A stretch of DNA of 64,000 nucleotides from NCBI RefSeq assembly GCF_036373705.1, contig NC_089852.1, positions 36,142,207-36,206,206 of the forward strand, in the 5' to 3' direction. The translations under genes and the position numbers were made by a program. Within the stretch, counting starts at the first letter, position 1. The number at the start of each line of letters is the position of its first letter. Origin of the DNA: Amia ocellicauda. Its lineage: Eukaryota > Chordata > Actinopteri > Amiiformes > Amiidae. The notes under the pieces are model-generated. The model did no database searches. It was not told the DNA's origin and saw only the letters and a list, made by a program, of their open reading frames with translations. Below, piece by piece: positions 1-17,100 of the stretch.

Positions 1-1094
1 GGCTTGAATGGTCTTTAATTATTCAAGGCCTGGCTGGATATATGAAAGATTCCTGCAGTGACTACAAACTGGGGAGAATTTGATTTAAAACTATGTATTT
101 TTAAGGTTTCCATTTAAAAACAATACCTTCTTTGCCACCATTCCTCAGGTGTGAGGCTGACTAAGGAGGCTGAAATTTAGAAGAAAAAATTAAGTCAAAA
201 ATAAGGCATGTTGAGGGCATGAATGAAAACTATTTAAAAATAACTAAGCCACTGTGAAGTCTTACATACCAAAGATAGACACCTATAATATCCCAGTCCC
301 ATGCATACGATTTGGTGAGTAGAATGATAAAGTAGAATGTTGTTCCCTCCTCTGCAAACCATTAAAATAAACAACCAAATACATGTTTTTCATTCTTGTA
401 ATTACATTTTTCATTGGGAAATGTCATTACAAGAATGAAAAAGCCCAGATACTTACAGGTGTCACTCACCTGTGTATAGCATGTAAACATCAGATCACAT
501 TTCCAGAAAAATATTATCCTTAATCTTTGCCAGATCTTCACTAGTCATTTCAAAAAATCAAACCCAAAGCCCAGAGCAACATTGCACACTGGTACATGCA
601 TAAAGATCTGAAGTTTCTTTTACTAGTATGTATTCCTTTCTTAGTTGCCCATATACAAATATATTTAAACATAAAAACAGGCTTACAATATCAAAGGCTT
701 CTTATGCAGATCAAATTCGGCATTTTCTATTGAGAATTTAAATGTTCTGCCTTTGATACTGTACAAATCCTTCCTGAAAAATCTACATAAAACTATTTTC
801 CATTTTTCCCCACAGAAAGTACAACTTTGCAAACATACAGTGTTTAATTACCCACAATTAATCTGATAAAACAAATTAATTTTGTATAAGACACCATTTA
901 GCCTTTTATATTCTCGGTTCTAGCCACAGTGAAGAGGTCATAACATTTGTGTTAAACACTCACTCTGTAAGGCAGCCTATACTTGAAGTGCGCACTGTCT
1001 TCATGCATTAGTGATTGTCTGTGAATCTTCTAAAGTGAGGCAGACGGTCTTAAATTAGGTAAAAATACAGAGAGTTTTAATCACTTAGTTCAAT
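1..1094. other. Intergenic, no gene recognised
   Basis: AT-rich sequence downstream of the MED17 polyadenylation signal. No open reading frame here resembles a known protein and no splice-bounded coding exon was recognised. The only structure I can point to is the inverted repeat at 386-442. Confidence 0.6.
386..442. repeat. Inverted repeat, 17-bp perfect arms
   Basis: The left arm at 386-402 is the exact reverse complement of the right arm at 426-442. The 23-nt spacer contains a further 6-nt pairing (404-409 with 418-423). RNA from either strand could fold into an imperfect hairpin of about 57 nt. It could be a tiny fold-back element, a hairpin RNA or chance in AT-rich DNA. No flanking target-site duplication is evident. 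Confidence 0.6.
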
Positions 1095-1100
1095 TTTATT
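1095..1100 (-). terminator. MED17: Probable MED17 polyadenylation signal
   Basis: TTTATT on the plus strand is AATAAA on the minus strand, about 240 nt beyond the MED17 stop codon. It is the first canonical hexamer I see in a suitable position, giving a short 3' UTR. Confidence 0.6.
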
Positions 1101-1336
1101 AAAGTTGTTTGGATCAAGAATACAGCAAATATGTCAGAAGAGGGTGAGGAGTTTAAGTCCGTATTTCCTCTTCCTTACAATTAACCGAAAGCTCAGGTTC
1201 TCGCATGGCAGAGAACTTTACTCCGCACTCGGCAATCGTCCCAGTAAAGTGGTTGAGCAGAGCACAGAAAAACAAACGCTAGGCTTATTGTCTCAAGTGT
1301 TTCTGCAGCCTGTGGACTTTCTGTGCCAAGGCTACT

Positions 1337-7251
<5,915 letters not shown>

Positions 7252-7928
7252 GATGACGGGTTTCAATGTCCCCACAGCTGCATGTATAAAATAAGATCTG
7301 AGCACTGAAGCATGTACTACAAGCCAAGGGGATGTCAATTCAGTTGTCCTCTTAGAGCTTGGTGGTTTCATCTTAACGTCCTGTCTGTAGTAGTAGAGCT
7401 GATTGGTTGAATTATTGAGAAAAACTAGAGCCAAATCTATGAACTACAGTCCCATCACAATGTAAACATGAATAGTTCTCAATTTCACAAAAGTAATACG
7501 CCTTTACAACCATCCTAAATTAAAATATAACACAAATACCAGCCATTTAAAATAGATTTGAACTGCCACATATTAACTCTCCTTGATGCAAACACTAATG
7601 GATACTTCATCATCAAAAAGCTTTAGCTTCTACTAACAACCTAAAATTAAACAAAATACACAACATAAAAGGCTAATAAGAGAAACATTAATTCAAATTC
7701 CCAATAAGGAAAACAACAATAAACAATACTACTCAGATATTTAGGCTAATGTAGATAGATAGCCTACTGCAGAAACACAATTAAAATAGTTACAAAGTTC
7801 CAGTTTCAACAATTCCAAGACAAAAAATAAACGATAATTAACCGATATAATTTGTACTCTTCACTTTTGCAGGTAATAGGGAGACATTTTAAAAGGTTAC
7901 AACATTTTACGCTTTTATCGTACTTACA
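7252..7928 (-). other. MED17: MED17 5' leader with a predicted UTR intron
   Basis: Upstream of the MED17 ATG the minus strand has a good acceptor (pyrimidine-rich, ending CAG) with the exon starting at 7277. A perfect donor GTAAGT reads from 7927. This predicts a short noncoding first exon (from about 7929 upward), an intron of about 650 bp, and a 26-nt leader directly before the ATG. The intron is AT-rich and I see no other gene in it. Transcript data would decide. Confidence 0.55.
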
Positions 7929-7959
7929 TTTTTTTTTTTCAAAGGAAACTACATCCAGA

Positions 7960-8030
7960 TTGCCTGGACCGGAAGTCAAACGAGAAACGGGAAGTACGTC
8001 ACTGGCTCTCTTTATCGCGAGATCTTGCTA
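7960..8030. promoter_or_regulatory. Candidate MED17 core promoter
   Basis: A cluster of motifs common in bidirectional housekeeping promoters: an ETS-type ACCGGAAGT at 7968-7976, a second GGGAAGT at 7989-7995, a CRE-like TACGTCAC at 7995-8002 and TCGCGAGA at 8015-8022 (core of the TCTCGCGAGA element). It lies just upstream of the predicted MED17 noncoding exon. No TATA box is seen. The motif functions are known from other vertebrate promoters; their use here is inferred. Confidence 0.5.
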
Positions 8031-8038
8031 ATGCACAG

Positions 8039-8151
8039 TGGTCGCGTTTGTGCAGATCTCCGCTGTTCTGCGCAGGTCTGCGCTGCTCCACCAATGGAAT
8101 TATGCAGATCTGCGCAGAACTGCGGAAATCTGTGCTACAAGAACGCGACCA
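8039..8151. repeat. Imperfect palindrome enclosing a CCAAT box (module 1)
   Basis: The arms at about 8039-8075 and 8110-8151 are imperfect reverse complements, starting TGGTCGCG and ending CGCGACCA. They share CTGCGCAG at their inner ends with only a few mismatches. The 34-bp core contains GCTGCTCCACCAATGG, a CCAAT (NF-Y type) site at 8091-8095. A related module is at 9583-9689. It may be a fold-back (MITE-like) element co-opted into the promoter or a duplicated regulatory unit. Confidence 0.7.
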
Positions 8152-8823
8152 GTCTTCTGCATTTGAAAGGAGATCGTGGTAGCGTAGCTTTAATCAATGA
8201 GTTCGTAGTTACAGTTGGATTGTAAATGTACAACGAATCTGCCATTTGGTGTTAATCGAATGAATGGTGAAAGTATGATTACTGTGCTTTCTTTGCGCGA
8301 TCGCAGCAAGGACATTGACAACAAACTACAATTCCCAGTATGCTTTGCACCTCTAAGCAACAGGAATGAGCGCATACGTCACGCGTGTGTGTTGACATGC
8401 CCGGAGATTGGGCTCCAGCATTGATGTGTTTGTGTGGGAACCTGTGTCCTTTAATTATCAGTGGAAATAGCACATTTTAAACCGGCGAAGCCTCCAATAA
8501 AGATATACCGCATTTATTGCCTACAATACATAAATGAGCGTCGCTTCGTTCTTGCAAAATATAAAAAGCTACCTACATAGCATTGAGACATTACTACCTG
8601 TTCAAGTTTGAACACCACATTTGGATGCATTCAAAAGCACGACACTATAACGTATTTTAACCACGGTGCAGTACACGCTACCATATTTGTTTTCTACACG
8701 GTATATATCGGCCATATGTGGCCAATTCAAATGAATGTTTGCTGTAATACTAATCATTCTTTATAATCCAAATTCTAAAAGTAATATTCTTATGTATGTG
8801 TGTGCTTCTAGTTTTCAAAATTG
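8152..8823. other. MED17-CEP295 intergenic spacer
   Basis: Between the first palindromic module and the duplicated segment. I see no coding exon or recognisable repeat. It holds short ORFs only, without similarity to known proteins. Confidence 0.5.
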
Positions 8824-9599
8824 CATCAGTATACAACTGCGTCTGTAGCTACAAGAGCATGCTGCTATAATTAAACGTCATCATACTTATTTAGTTAGCC
8901 TAAGCATTTATATTTCTAATTTATTGTAACATGTTTATGGAAAATTAAATTAATTGTATATATATACACGTAATAATCCGCATTAGCTAGAAATGTGTCA
9001 TTGCTATGTAGGTGGCTGACTACAAACCGCATGAATGACGATATTTAAAAGTAGAAGACCAGCGCACACTTTCTCCCGCCGACTTCCGAGCCTTAGCGGG
9101 CTGTTTAAATGCCGGATATGACGTCACGTAACGCCGACAAACCGCCGTTTAAAACCACTGAGTACCAGCACAGAAGGAGATGACAACAAAGTTCAATCAG
9201 AGAAGGATATTTTATCATTAAAATATTGATATCTAAAGGCAGAGCATCCAAATTGTATTTCCTAGGGAGCTTGTGTATTTACGATGTGTGCAGTCAATGT
9301 TTGATTTAGTCTTGCATTGTAAAATGAACGGCATGGGCTACTGGATCACAGCTTTTGAGCAACTGATGAATAAATAAGATGAGGTGAGTGAAATATAATA
9401 AACATCTGCAAGAGAGTGAGAAATCTGCAGGGTTTGTGAAAGGGAAGGGCTTTGCTTCAAATAATGTATGTAAATACTGTTTTCGTCCAGTGTGTTATTC
9501 ATTGAGGCCAGTTGCATATATACGTTTGCTTGTTTACATTATTACAAAATTAAAAGATTTTCGAAGTAGGAACAGCCGCGCAGGTGTAGCGCAGATTCC
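8824..9599. repeat. Duplicated segment, CEP295-proximal copy
   Basis: Direct-repeat partner of 3040-3764, lying immediately upstream of CEP295. It keeps the CpG dinucleotides that are decayed in the intronic copy. It contains about 65 bp (near 8861-8920) missing from the intronic copy and carries the opposite orientation of the 33-bp block (9467-9499). Its right end falls inside the left arm of the second palindromic CCAAT module. Confidence 0.92.
9071..9383 (+). promoter_or_regulatory. CEP295: Candidate CEP295 promoter and noncoding first exon
   Basis: TTCTCCCGC (E2F-like) at 9071-9079, the CRE palindrome TGACGTCA at 9119-9126 and two TTTAAA motifs lie in a CpG-containing stretch. A strong donor GAG|GTGAGT follows at 9384. 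A transcript starting near 9130-9180 could have a noncoding exon ending at 9383, spliced to an acceptor near 9726 just before the ATG (CGTAAG preceded by pyrimidines). Alternatively transcription may start nearer the CCAAT module at 9583-9689 with no UTR intron. Confidence 0.4.
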
Positions 9600-9689
9600 C
9601 GCAGATGTGCGCGGGTCTGCGCTGCTCCACCAATGGGATCGGGGGGATTCTCCAGAGCTGCGCAGAGCTGCGGACGTCTGCGCCACACC
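9583..9689. repeat. Imperfect palindrome enclosing a CCAAT box (module 2)
   Basis: The arms at about 9583-9612 and 9660-9689 are imperfect reverse complements (GGTGTAGCGCAGA against GGTGTGGCGCAGA when inverted). The core repeats module 1: GTCTGCGCTGCTCCACCAATGG with CCAAT at 9630-9634. It ends about 40 bp before the CEP295 ATG, so it is a strong candidate for proximal promoter or 5' UTR sequence. Confidence 0.7.
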
Positions 9690-9729
9690 GACGCCCCCCG
9701 TTATTTCCTTTCTGTTGTGCGTAAGGAAG

Positions 9730-12672
9730 ATGAAGATGAAGAGGAAGGTGGCGAAGGTAGCGAGGCTGAGACTCAGCCCCAATGAAGAGGCACAGCTTTT
9801 GAAAGAGGAGCAGGAGCGGAGACGCAAACTCAGACTACAACAGGTAATCCGTGTATCGCGCGTAGTTTTGTGCTTGATCATCTGCACCGATCACTTTATA
9901 GACGTGTGTTCAGTTGCAACACGATGAACTCTGGATATGTTAAAAGCCAATACACAGTAACCAGGTGGCCGTTGTGTTGCAGGTCCGAGAGCAGGAGAGG
10001 TCCATAGCCCTGCAGATCAGGCGGGAGGTGCAGCACCGCCGGGACCGGGAGCTGCAGCAGCTGGCCGGGGAGCTGAGGGCGGAGTGGCAGCGGGAGCAGG
10101 CGGAGAAACTGCGGGCGCTGGAAAGGCTCTACCAAAGCAGCCTGCAGGCCGTGGGAGAGGGCCACCGGAGCGCACACGACAGCGTACTGAAACCTTTGAA
10201 GCGTCCAGTCCCAGACAAGAAGCTGTGTATACCGTATAGGCTATTCATCAGTTTATAGTGCTGTATTTTCTCACTCTATCCACACACACACACACACACA
10301 AGCCTCTCAGTGAGTTATGATTTAAATCAAATTTCAGTATTAATATTATGTTTAAAATATATTTGTAAGAAATAGCATTGCATCCAAGAATCACTGTTAA
10401 TTACAGTCTTGATAAACGTACACTTTAACACGTGTTGTTACCCCTTATTATCATCCAATATTAACTGTACCACTGGAAGGATTTTGAAAATATGCATGAG
10501 ATCATTGTGATGTTAGTGTTTGCCTAATGTTTTAAAACCAACAATCTCTATCCTTCAAGCAGTTAATGTATAAATTGTTTGACTTCAGTGGAAGAAATCA
10601 AATGCCACATCACTTAGTTGGCATGGATTTCTCTTTTGTTCCTATTGGGGTTTATTCTTTCTCAGACTGGTGCTTTTTGATCATTCAAATGCAGCTAAAT
10701 TATAATTGAATGAAAATAAGATTGGTTATGGTTTGGAGATATCAACACACAATTTTATAGTGTCATTTCTTTGTTTTAGGATTTAAGTATACTTTTGCAC
10801 TCACTCCATGCTTTTAATTACATTTTAATTGAATTCAAAATAAAGTTCTCGCTGAATTAGCAGAGCATCAATTTTTATGTTAAAACAGTCAGTAATATGT
10901 TTTGTATAATTTGTATTTTTAGCCTGTTTCACTGACCTTTTAGATATTGCTCAGGAGCCCAGGAGTGAAAGTGTTTTGTCTCACTCCAAATTTCAAATGG
11001 AAAAAGTACAACTACTACTTTGATTACACACTGTGTTGAAGAAAGGCATAATGCTTTTAGTGTATGATTCTGTTAAAAAAAAATCCTATTTAAATGTGTA
11101 CATCAATAATGCCTGATATCTGTAATTTTTCAGGAACCTGACTGGGCAGCAATCGCACAGAAAGCTGTTGAGAGTAACGAGAAGGCCGAAGAGCGACACA
11201 GACAAGCCCTCAAAGAGTTAAAAACAGAAAGGCAAAAACAGCATGAAGATCAAAATCGGTCAGTTCTTTACACTTATTGAATTGGCAGTTTCATATTTTA
11301 ATTTTTCAAAACCTCTTGATATAAAGTTGTTGATCAGACAGTTCATTTATGACTCATAAATCTGCTCTGTGTAAAGTGACATGGTTTGAGAAATGCTGCC
11401 CATAAGACTAGTTACAATGAAAGGAGATTTTCCTCCTAAACTGATTTGCATCTAATTAGGATTTCTGTTCACATCTGCATGGGTTTAATTAGACAGATTT
11501 TAAACCTTTTAAAGTACAGTGTTCATTTTAAAATACCTGGATTGTTTTTGTATGCATCTAACTGCAACAATGTGTTGTCATTTTATTTCACTGAGTGCTG
11601 TCACAGATCTTGGTTAATGCTAAACATTTATCCGTTAACCTATGAATACATAAAGATTAAACTATTTAGTTGAAGACAGCAGCCAAATTGCTTTGGGCTC
11701 TGTGAAATGTTGGTGAATATAAAATACATTCCCAGTACAATAAATATGTATGTCATATAAAATCATGTGTAAGGATTCTTGCTACATTTTATGGAAGAAT
11801 GGTGATATTTATCTGAAATGGTTACTACAGCTTTAAAATGGCTTTTACATGATGTCCACTAAGTAACTAATACAAATTCCAGTGGCAGTTATTTCAGGCT
11901 TCACAATGAATTTATTGGTTGCACTTAACCTAATTATGTATGGTCTTCTAACAGCCGTGTATTTAGATGTTGTGTGCTTTTGTCTTATTTTTTGGCTCGG
12001 TGGAGTTCTAATGTGGTACGTATCTTTGTTTTGTACAGACGTATTAAAGCTCGGAGGAAAGCTTTACTTGCAGAGAAAGAGAGAGCTGCCAAAGTTGCCA
12101 GTCTCCCGCCCCCTCCTCCAGACCCTCTTGAAGTAAGTGTCGAAACAGAAGAGATCACTTGCTATAGAACCCAGATTTATTTACATAATACATAACTGTA
12201 TACATTATTGTTAGTACAATATCTGCTTCAAGGTCATGTGACTTATTGTATTGATTTTTAAGGTGAAACAGTGTTTGCCGAATTTGTGTCAAGGATGAAT
12301 ACAATTTATGCAAAGTCTTTTTTTTTCTATGCATCTGTGCTATAGAATTGCTATAGGAATCCATGCAAGGTACATAACATGTTTTTAGTGATATTGTCTG
12401 TAAAACACTGACTGTTTTTGGCGCTATAGAGCATTGAAGTGAAGAAGCTCCGTTCTGTGAAGATGTCTGATGTTGACAGTTTTTCTGTCACGCGTTACCA
12501 TCTACCTGAAGCTTGTGTGGACAGGGAAGGTGACAAAGCACAGGTAATGAATTCTGCAGTGGAAAATGTAGGAATGGACTTTTTTAAAACCTATTAAGGA
12601 TTATTTATAGCAACCTATGCATTTTAAACGTTTTCATATAAATGCCTTCCTATTAATTTTGACAATCATAAG

Positions 12673-12703
<31 letters not shown>

Positions 12704-14143
12704 GTTTTCTGTCCGATCCATGACTTTGTCTTTTGCATTATATACGTTTTTGTGACTTATAAAACTTTGACCTGCTGTGAGTTTCTTGTGTAGCCCGTCT
12801 TATTGCAGTGAAGACTAAAGTGTTAACGTGTGTTGTGTGGCAGCTGGATGCTCGGGCTGCAGCGCTGGAGGAAGCGAGACGTCTGGAGGAACTGGAGCAG
12901 GAGGAGGGGCGAGAGAGGGGGGAACAGCTGGAGAAGGCCAGGCTGAGGGGCAGCCATGCTCTCCGAATGGTCCAACTCAGCCAGGTACTTGTTGCGGTCT
13001 GAAGGACTTTGCTGGCTTATGCTTTGAGATTAGTGAAGAGACGCTTTCAGACCTGATGTGCATTTGGCTTTAAATCCTCTTCTTAATCCAAAATCTTAAT
13101 TTGTCTGCACTAAAATGTGTAATTCTTGATTTGGCTCTGAGGGGCGCACTTCATACAGTGAAAATGCGTATTTATTTTATTAGTATTGACAATTTAATAG
13201 CCATTTAAAACCAATCATATATATTCTACCATACTTTTAACTCTGTGTGGTTATTTTGAAGAGGTATGTGAACTTAAGTGCTAGAATTGGTAGGTGTGAT
13301 AGCCTTCCTTTTGCTGTGGCTCTGCCTATGAGCAGTAATGGGGCAGTGGGGTGTTCTGCTTTCCAACAGGACCGAGAGAGGCTGCTCACAGAGCTAGAGC
13401 AGATGCAGCAGGCGGACTTGGCCCGGCGCAGGCAGGTTGTGGTACAGATGCCACCCCAGCTCTTCGTACCTCCTTACAGGCGACAGGAAATCAAGGAGGA
13501 CTGGCAGAGAGACCTGGAGATTGCATTTGAAGACATGTATTCTGGGGACCGAAGTAAGAAGAGTTTGACACTATGAGACTGTAATATGTTATTCCATCAG
13601 GTAATCTGTTCCTGCGTACGTTCCCCAGCAACCCTAAAGATTGGAAAAACGCCCTTAACGGCATGAAAAAGCATTTCCTATCGTTTTCAGTTACTAATAA
13701 AATCTGCAGTTATCTAGGTTTTTGTTGCCACGCTTTCCAGAAAGTATGGAAAGAACTACAGCAGCAGATCCCCCCCCCCCCCCCCCCCCCCCGATATTCT
13801 AACTTGGAAACCACTTACCTTAAGATTTGAATCAAACCATATTGTCCACGGTTTCTTCAATACATTTCTTTGTTTGCTAATCCTCTCTACCCATATTGAC
13901 TTTTTTTCACAAGATAAATCTTTGTTTGCTAGTCCAGTAATGTTCTCGCTCCCTCTTTCACCCCCCACCCTGCAGGAGTGAAGGGTGACCTGGTCCTGCG
14001 CTTGGCCCCAGAGCCCCTGCCCACACTCTCGACAGGAAGTCAGGATGGAGAGTTAGATGTGACCCTGGAGCCTGTGGTAACGCCTAGCGGTGATGAACAG
14101 ACTGAGGAGAGCCAATCTCATGACTTGCCAAGAACAACAGAAG
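9730..14143 (+). other. CEP295: CEP295 N-terminal conserved region (exons 1-8)
   Basis: Exons 1-8 encode the best conserved part, about 380 residues rich in Arg, Glu and Gln and predicted to be long helix or coiled coil. Recognisable landmarks are [11 protein letters not shown] in exon 1, [12 protein letters not shown] in exon 2, the [21 protein letters not shown] segment in exon 4, QMPPQL and [15 protein letters not shown] in exon 7, and LRLAPEPLP in exon 8. Spacing matches the human protein block for block as I recall it. In other species this end is implicated in centriole and microtubule association. Confidence 0.9.
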
Positions 14144-17100
14144 GTAGAGAATAAATCCTATTAAACTATAGAGAAAGATTAGAGCTTTCTTGCAGAACTA
14201 ACCATATTATGGTCTTTAAAGAGCTTTCCAGTTTGTTGCTTTTCTTTATTTTGTATTGGTCTCTTTCTAAAGCAAACCATTTACAGTGCCAATTTTATAT
14301 TGATTACATAACCTCTTTATGGTAGATGTTCTTGTTTGTGATTTGTACTGTAAGTCCAGTACAGCATATCAATTATCTCCAAGTGTATGGATTTAGTTTC
14401 ACATTCTAACCTGATCCAAAATGCATCAAATATGCTGGTATAGAGAAGACTATGAATCATTAAACCCCGTTTCCCTGGAACAAGAGTGACATATTTCCAA
14501 GCTGCTGGTGTCATGTATTCTTTATCAAACACATTTTAAGCTTGAGACTTGACCATGTTTTTATTGGCTTTGTGTCCTGTTTACATGATGGTGAAAACAC
14601 CACACTTCTAATTCAAGGTGAAGCTGCGACGGGGGCTCCTAAGCAAGCCCTAAAGAGACTGCTGAGTAAGATCAGGACCCAGAGAGACCAGTGGAGCTCT
14701 CGCAGTGAGGCTGAGACGGACACTGCCATTGAAGCTATGACCATTGAGTCTGGCTCGTTGACCAGTGAAGACCAAGTGCGGGCCCGCTCCTCTGACCACA
14801 GAGATGGACACCAGTTGCCTACTTTTGCCCAGCACACCAAAGGTAAATCCCCTCAACCCTTGCTGGCTTGAGAAACCAATATATCTATATTTATAATGAC
14901 TGGATGGTTGAGGTAGAGATTGCAGGTGGCAGAGAGCCCGAGGTCAGGACAGTAGCTCTCATTTCATCAATTACATCAGCACAGATGTGTTTATAGATGT
15001 AGTGCTCTAGTTTTCTGATTGAAGAACACCACAAAGTGCTCAGGTTTGGCTCTAGTGCCCTCTCATGTATACTTTACTTTCCTGCTTACACTGTAGCAAA
15101 AGGTGCTCAAATCAACTGACGTCCGCTCAATAGAATTTCAAAGCACTCAATTTGCAATCTTTGCAGATCACTCTCCAGCGCAAAAGTTCAAGGAAATATT
15201 TTTGTTTCAGGTGGTATAATGCCAGAGGAGTCCATTGTTGCTGGGAGTACAACTCTGCTGCATCCTAAAGAGCAGGCAATCAAAATGCGGTCTGCTGCCG
15301 AGAGGAGAAAACAGGTCAGTTCAGGGCATATTAGATTCAAGCTCAGCATGCCTGTAACATAAACTCTCACTTTTTAAACATTATTTTTTATGTAAAAGGG
15401 TCAACTTCATATTTTTGCATGTTTTTGTCTAATGTATTTTTGTCATAAGCTTTCAATTTTTTTGTATAAGGTGTGATGCTTAGATAACCCCTCTAACTGC
15501 TATAACAAAAAATAATTGCTTTGTGGATGCTGCATGGCTCACTGCAGGAAGAAGAGTTGGAACAGAAAAAGCAAGAGCAGATTGCCCTGCTACAGCAGTT
15601 AGAGGAGCAGAAAAGAAGCCTTGAGGTCCGTTTACAGGAGGCCCAGCAGGATAAGCAGCGTCTGCAGGCCTTGATGCAGGAGAACCTCCAGAGAGGAGTC
15701 CAGCAGCCCTCCCAGGAGGAAGAGCCAGTCTGTACTGCGGCTTCACTCCCTCTGGTACAATGAACTACTTTTCTTTCACAATGACTCGCAATATGTTGTC
15801 CTTGTAGTGTTTTTCGGGATATATTTAAATTAGGGCTGTGCGATATGACTATACATATCGTGTGACGATAGAAAAACGTCTATCCTTTCATATTATGCTA
15901 TATCGTTTATATCGTGGTGTCGCAAATTGCGATCTTTACGGCAGTATTTTTCGTCATTAGGATGTTTTGCGTTCTTCCCGATTCTTCCACACGTGTCGGA
16001 CGCGGCAAGAAATGAGCATCAGAAACACAGACGGACATGAGGAGAGAGAACTGACACACAATAACCAACACAACCAAGAGATACTTTAATGCGCAAGCGC
16101 ACACGGTCTGCCCCGCTCTCGTCGCCGGGCTGAACTCGATCTGCAAGCACCCCCTGCACCTCCGTTAATTTAGACTGATATCATTTGTATAAAATTAATA
16201 ATAACATTTGTTTGCATTTTAATAAATTGGAAAGCAATGCAAACACATGCAGAAAGTATCATTTTCTTTTTATTAAGATGGTGAAGTGGTTCAACAGTAG
16301 TAGTAGTATTATTATTATTAATATTATTATTATTATAACTATTTTGTATTAACAACGTGCTGTACTTGTAAGTAGAATCGAGATGCGACAGTCAGAGGAG
16401 AAATGTCTCTGTCCAGCAGATGTTAATGTGCCACTATAAACACGGCTGTGGTGAATCTTCCTGAATCTGTACCTTTTACAGCGCATGTGTTGCGTGATCA
16501 CTATTACTTGTGTTATTGTTGTTATGTGACCGTAAATCATACTGTGTATATGTATATATGTGCTCTGAGGAAGAGAAGTCGAAACGCATAAGCATTATGA
16601 TGTTCACTTTTTCTCTAATAAATAATTTTTCAGACATCGGTGAATATGGACTGTTTTTAGACGGGAGTTGCTGTACCATCCTAATATAATAGGGATAATT
16701 GTTCTATATAAAATCCCTGGGATAAGGCACCCCGCATTTAAGATTTATTAAAACTATTGTAACGCCAGCTATTTTTAAACTTATGTGTGTGTGCGTGTGT
16801 AATATATATATCCCATAACAACATAACACATGTAATAGTAATCACACAACACTTGCCCTGTAATGTGATGCATTCTGCATATATTTACTATGACAGCCTG
16901 CATGTAGTATTTGTTAGTTTTGCTTATTGAAGGATTAACGAAATACTTGTAGTTAGAATGTCTTTGGTCTTATTTTGTGGCTTGATTGGATAAAAACATC
17001 GAGATATATATCCTGTATCACCCAAACTTCTAAAAATAGAGATATTATTTTTAAGTCGTATCGCCCAGCCCTAATTGAAATGCATGTTTTGAATATGTGG

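Noticed and set aside
10184-15547. Possible snoRNA genes in introns (human TAF1D nearby hosts several)
   Set aside because: TAF1D is not in this window, and I could not identify paired C/D or H/ACA boxes with confidence by eye; a covariance-model search would be needed.
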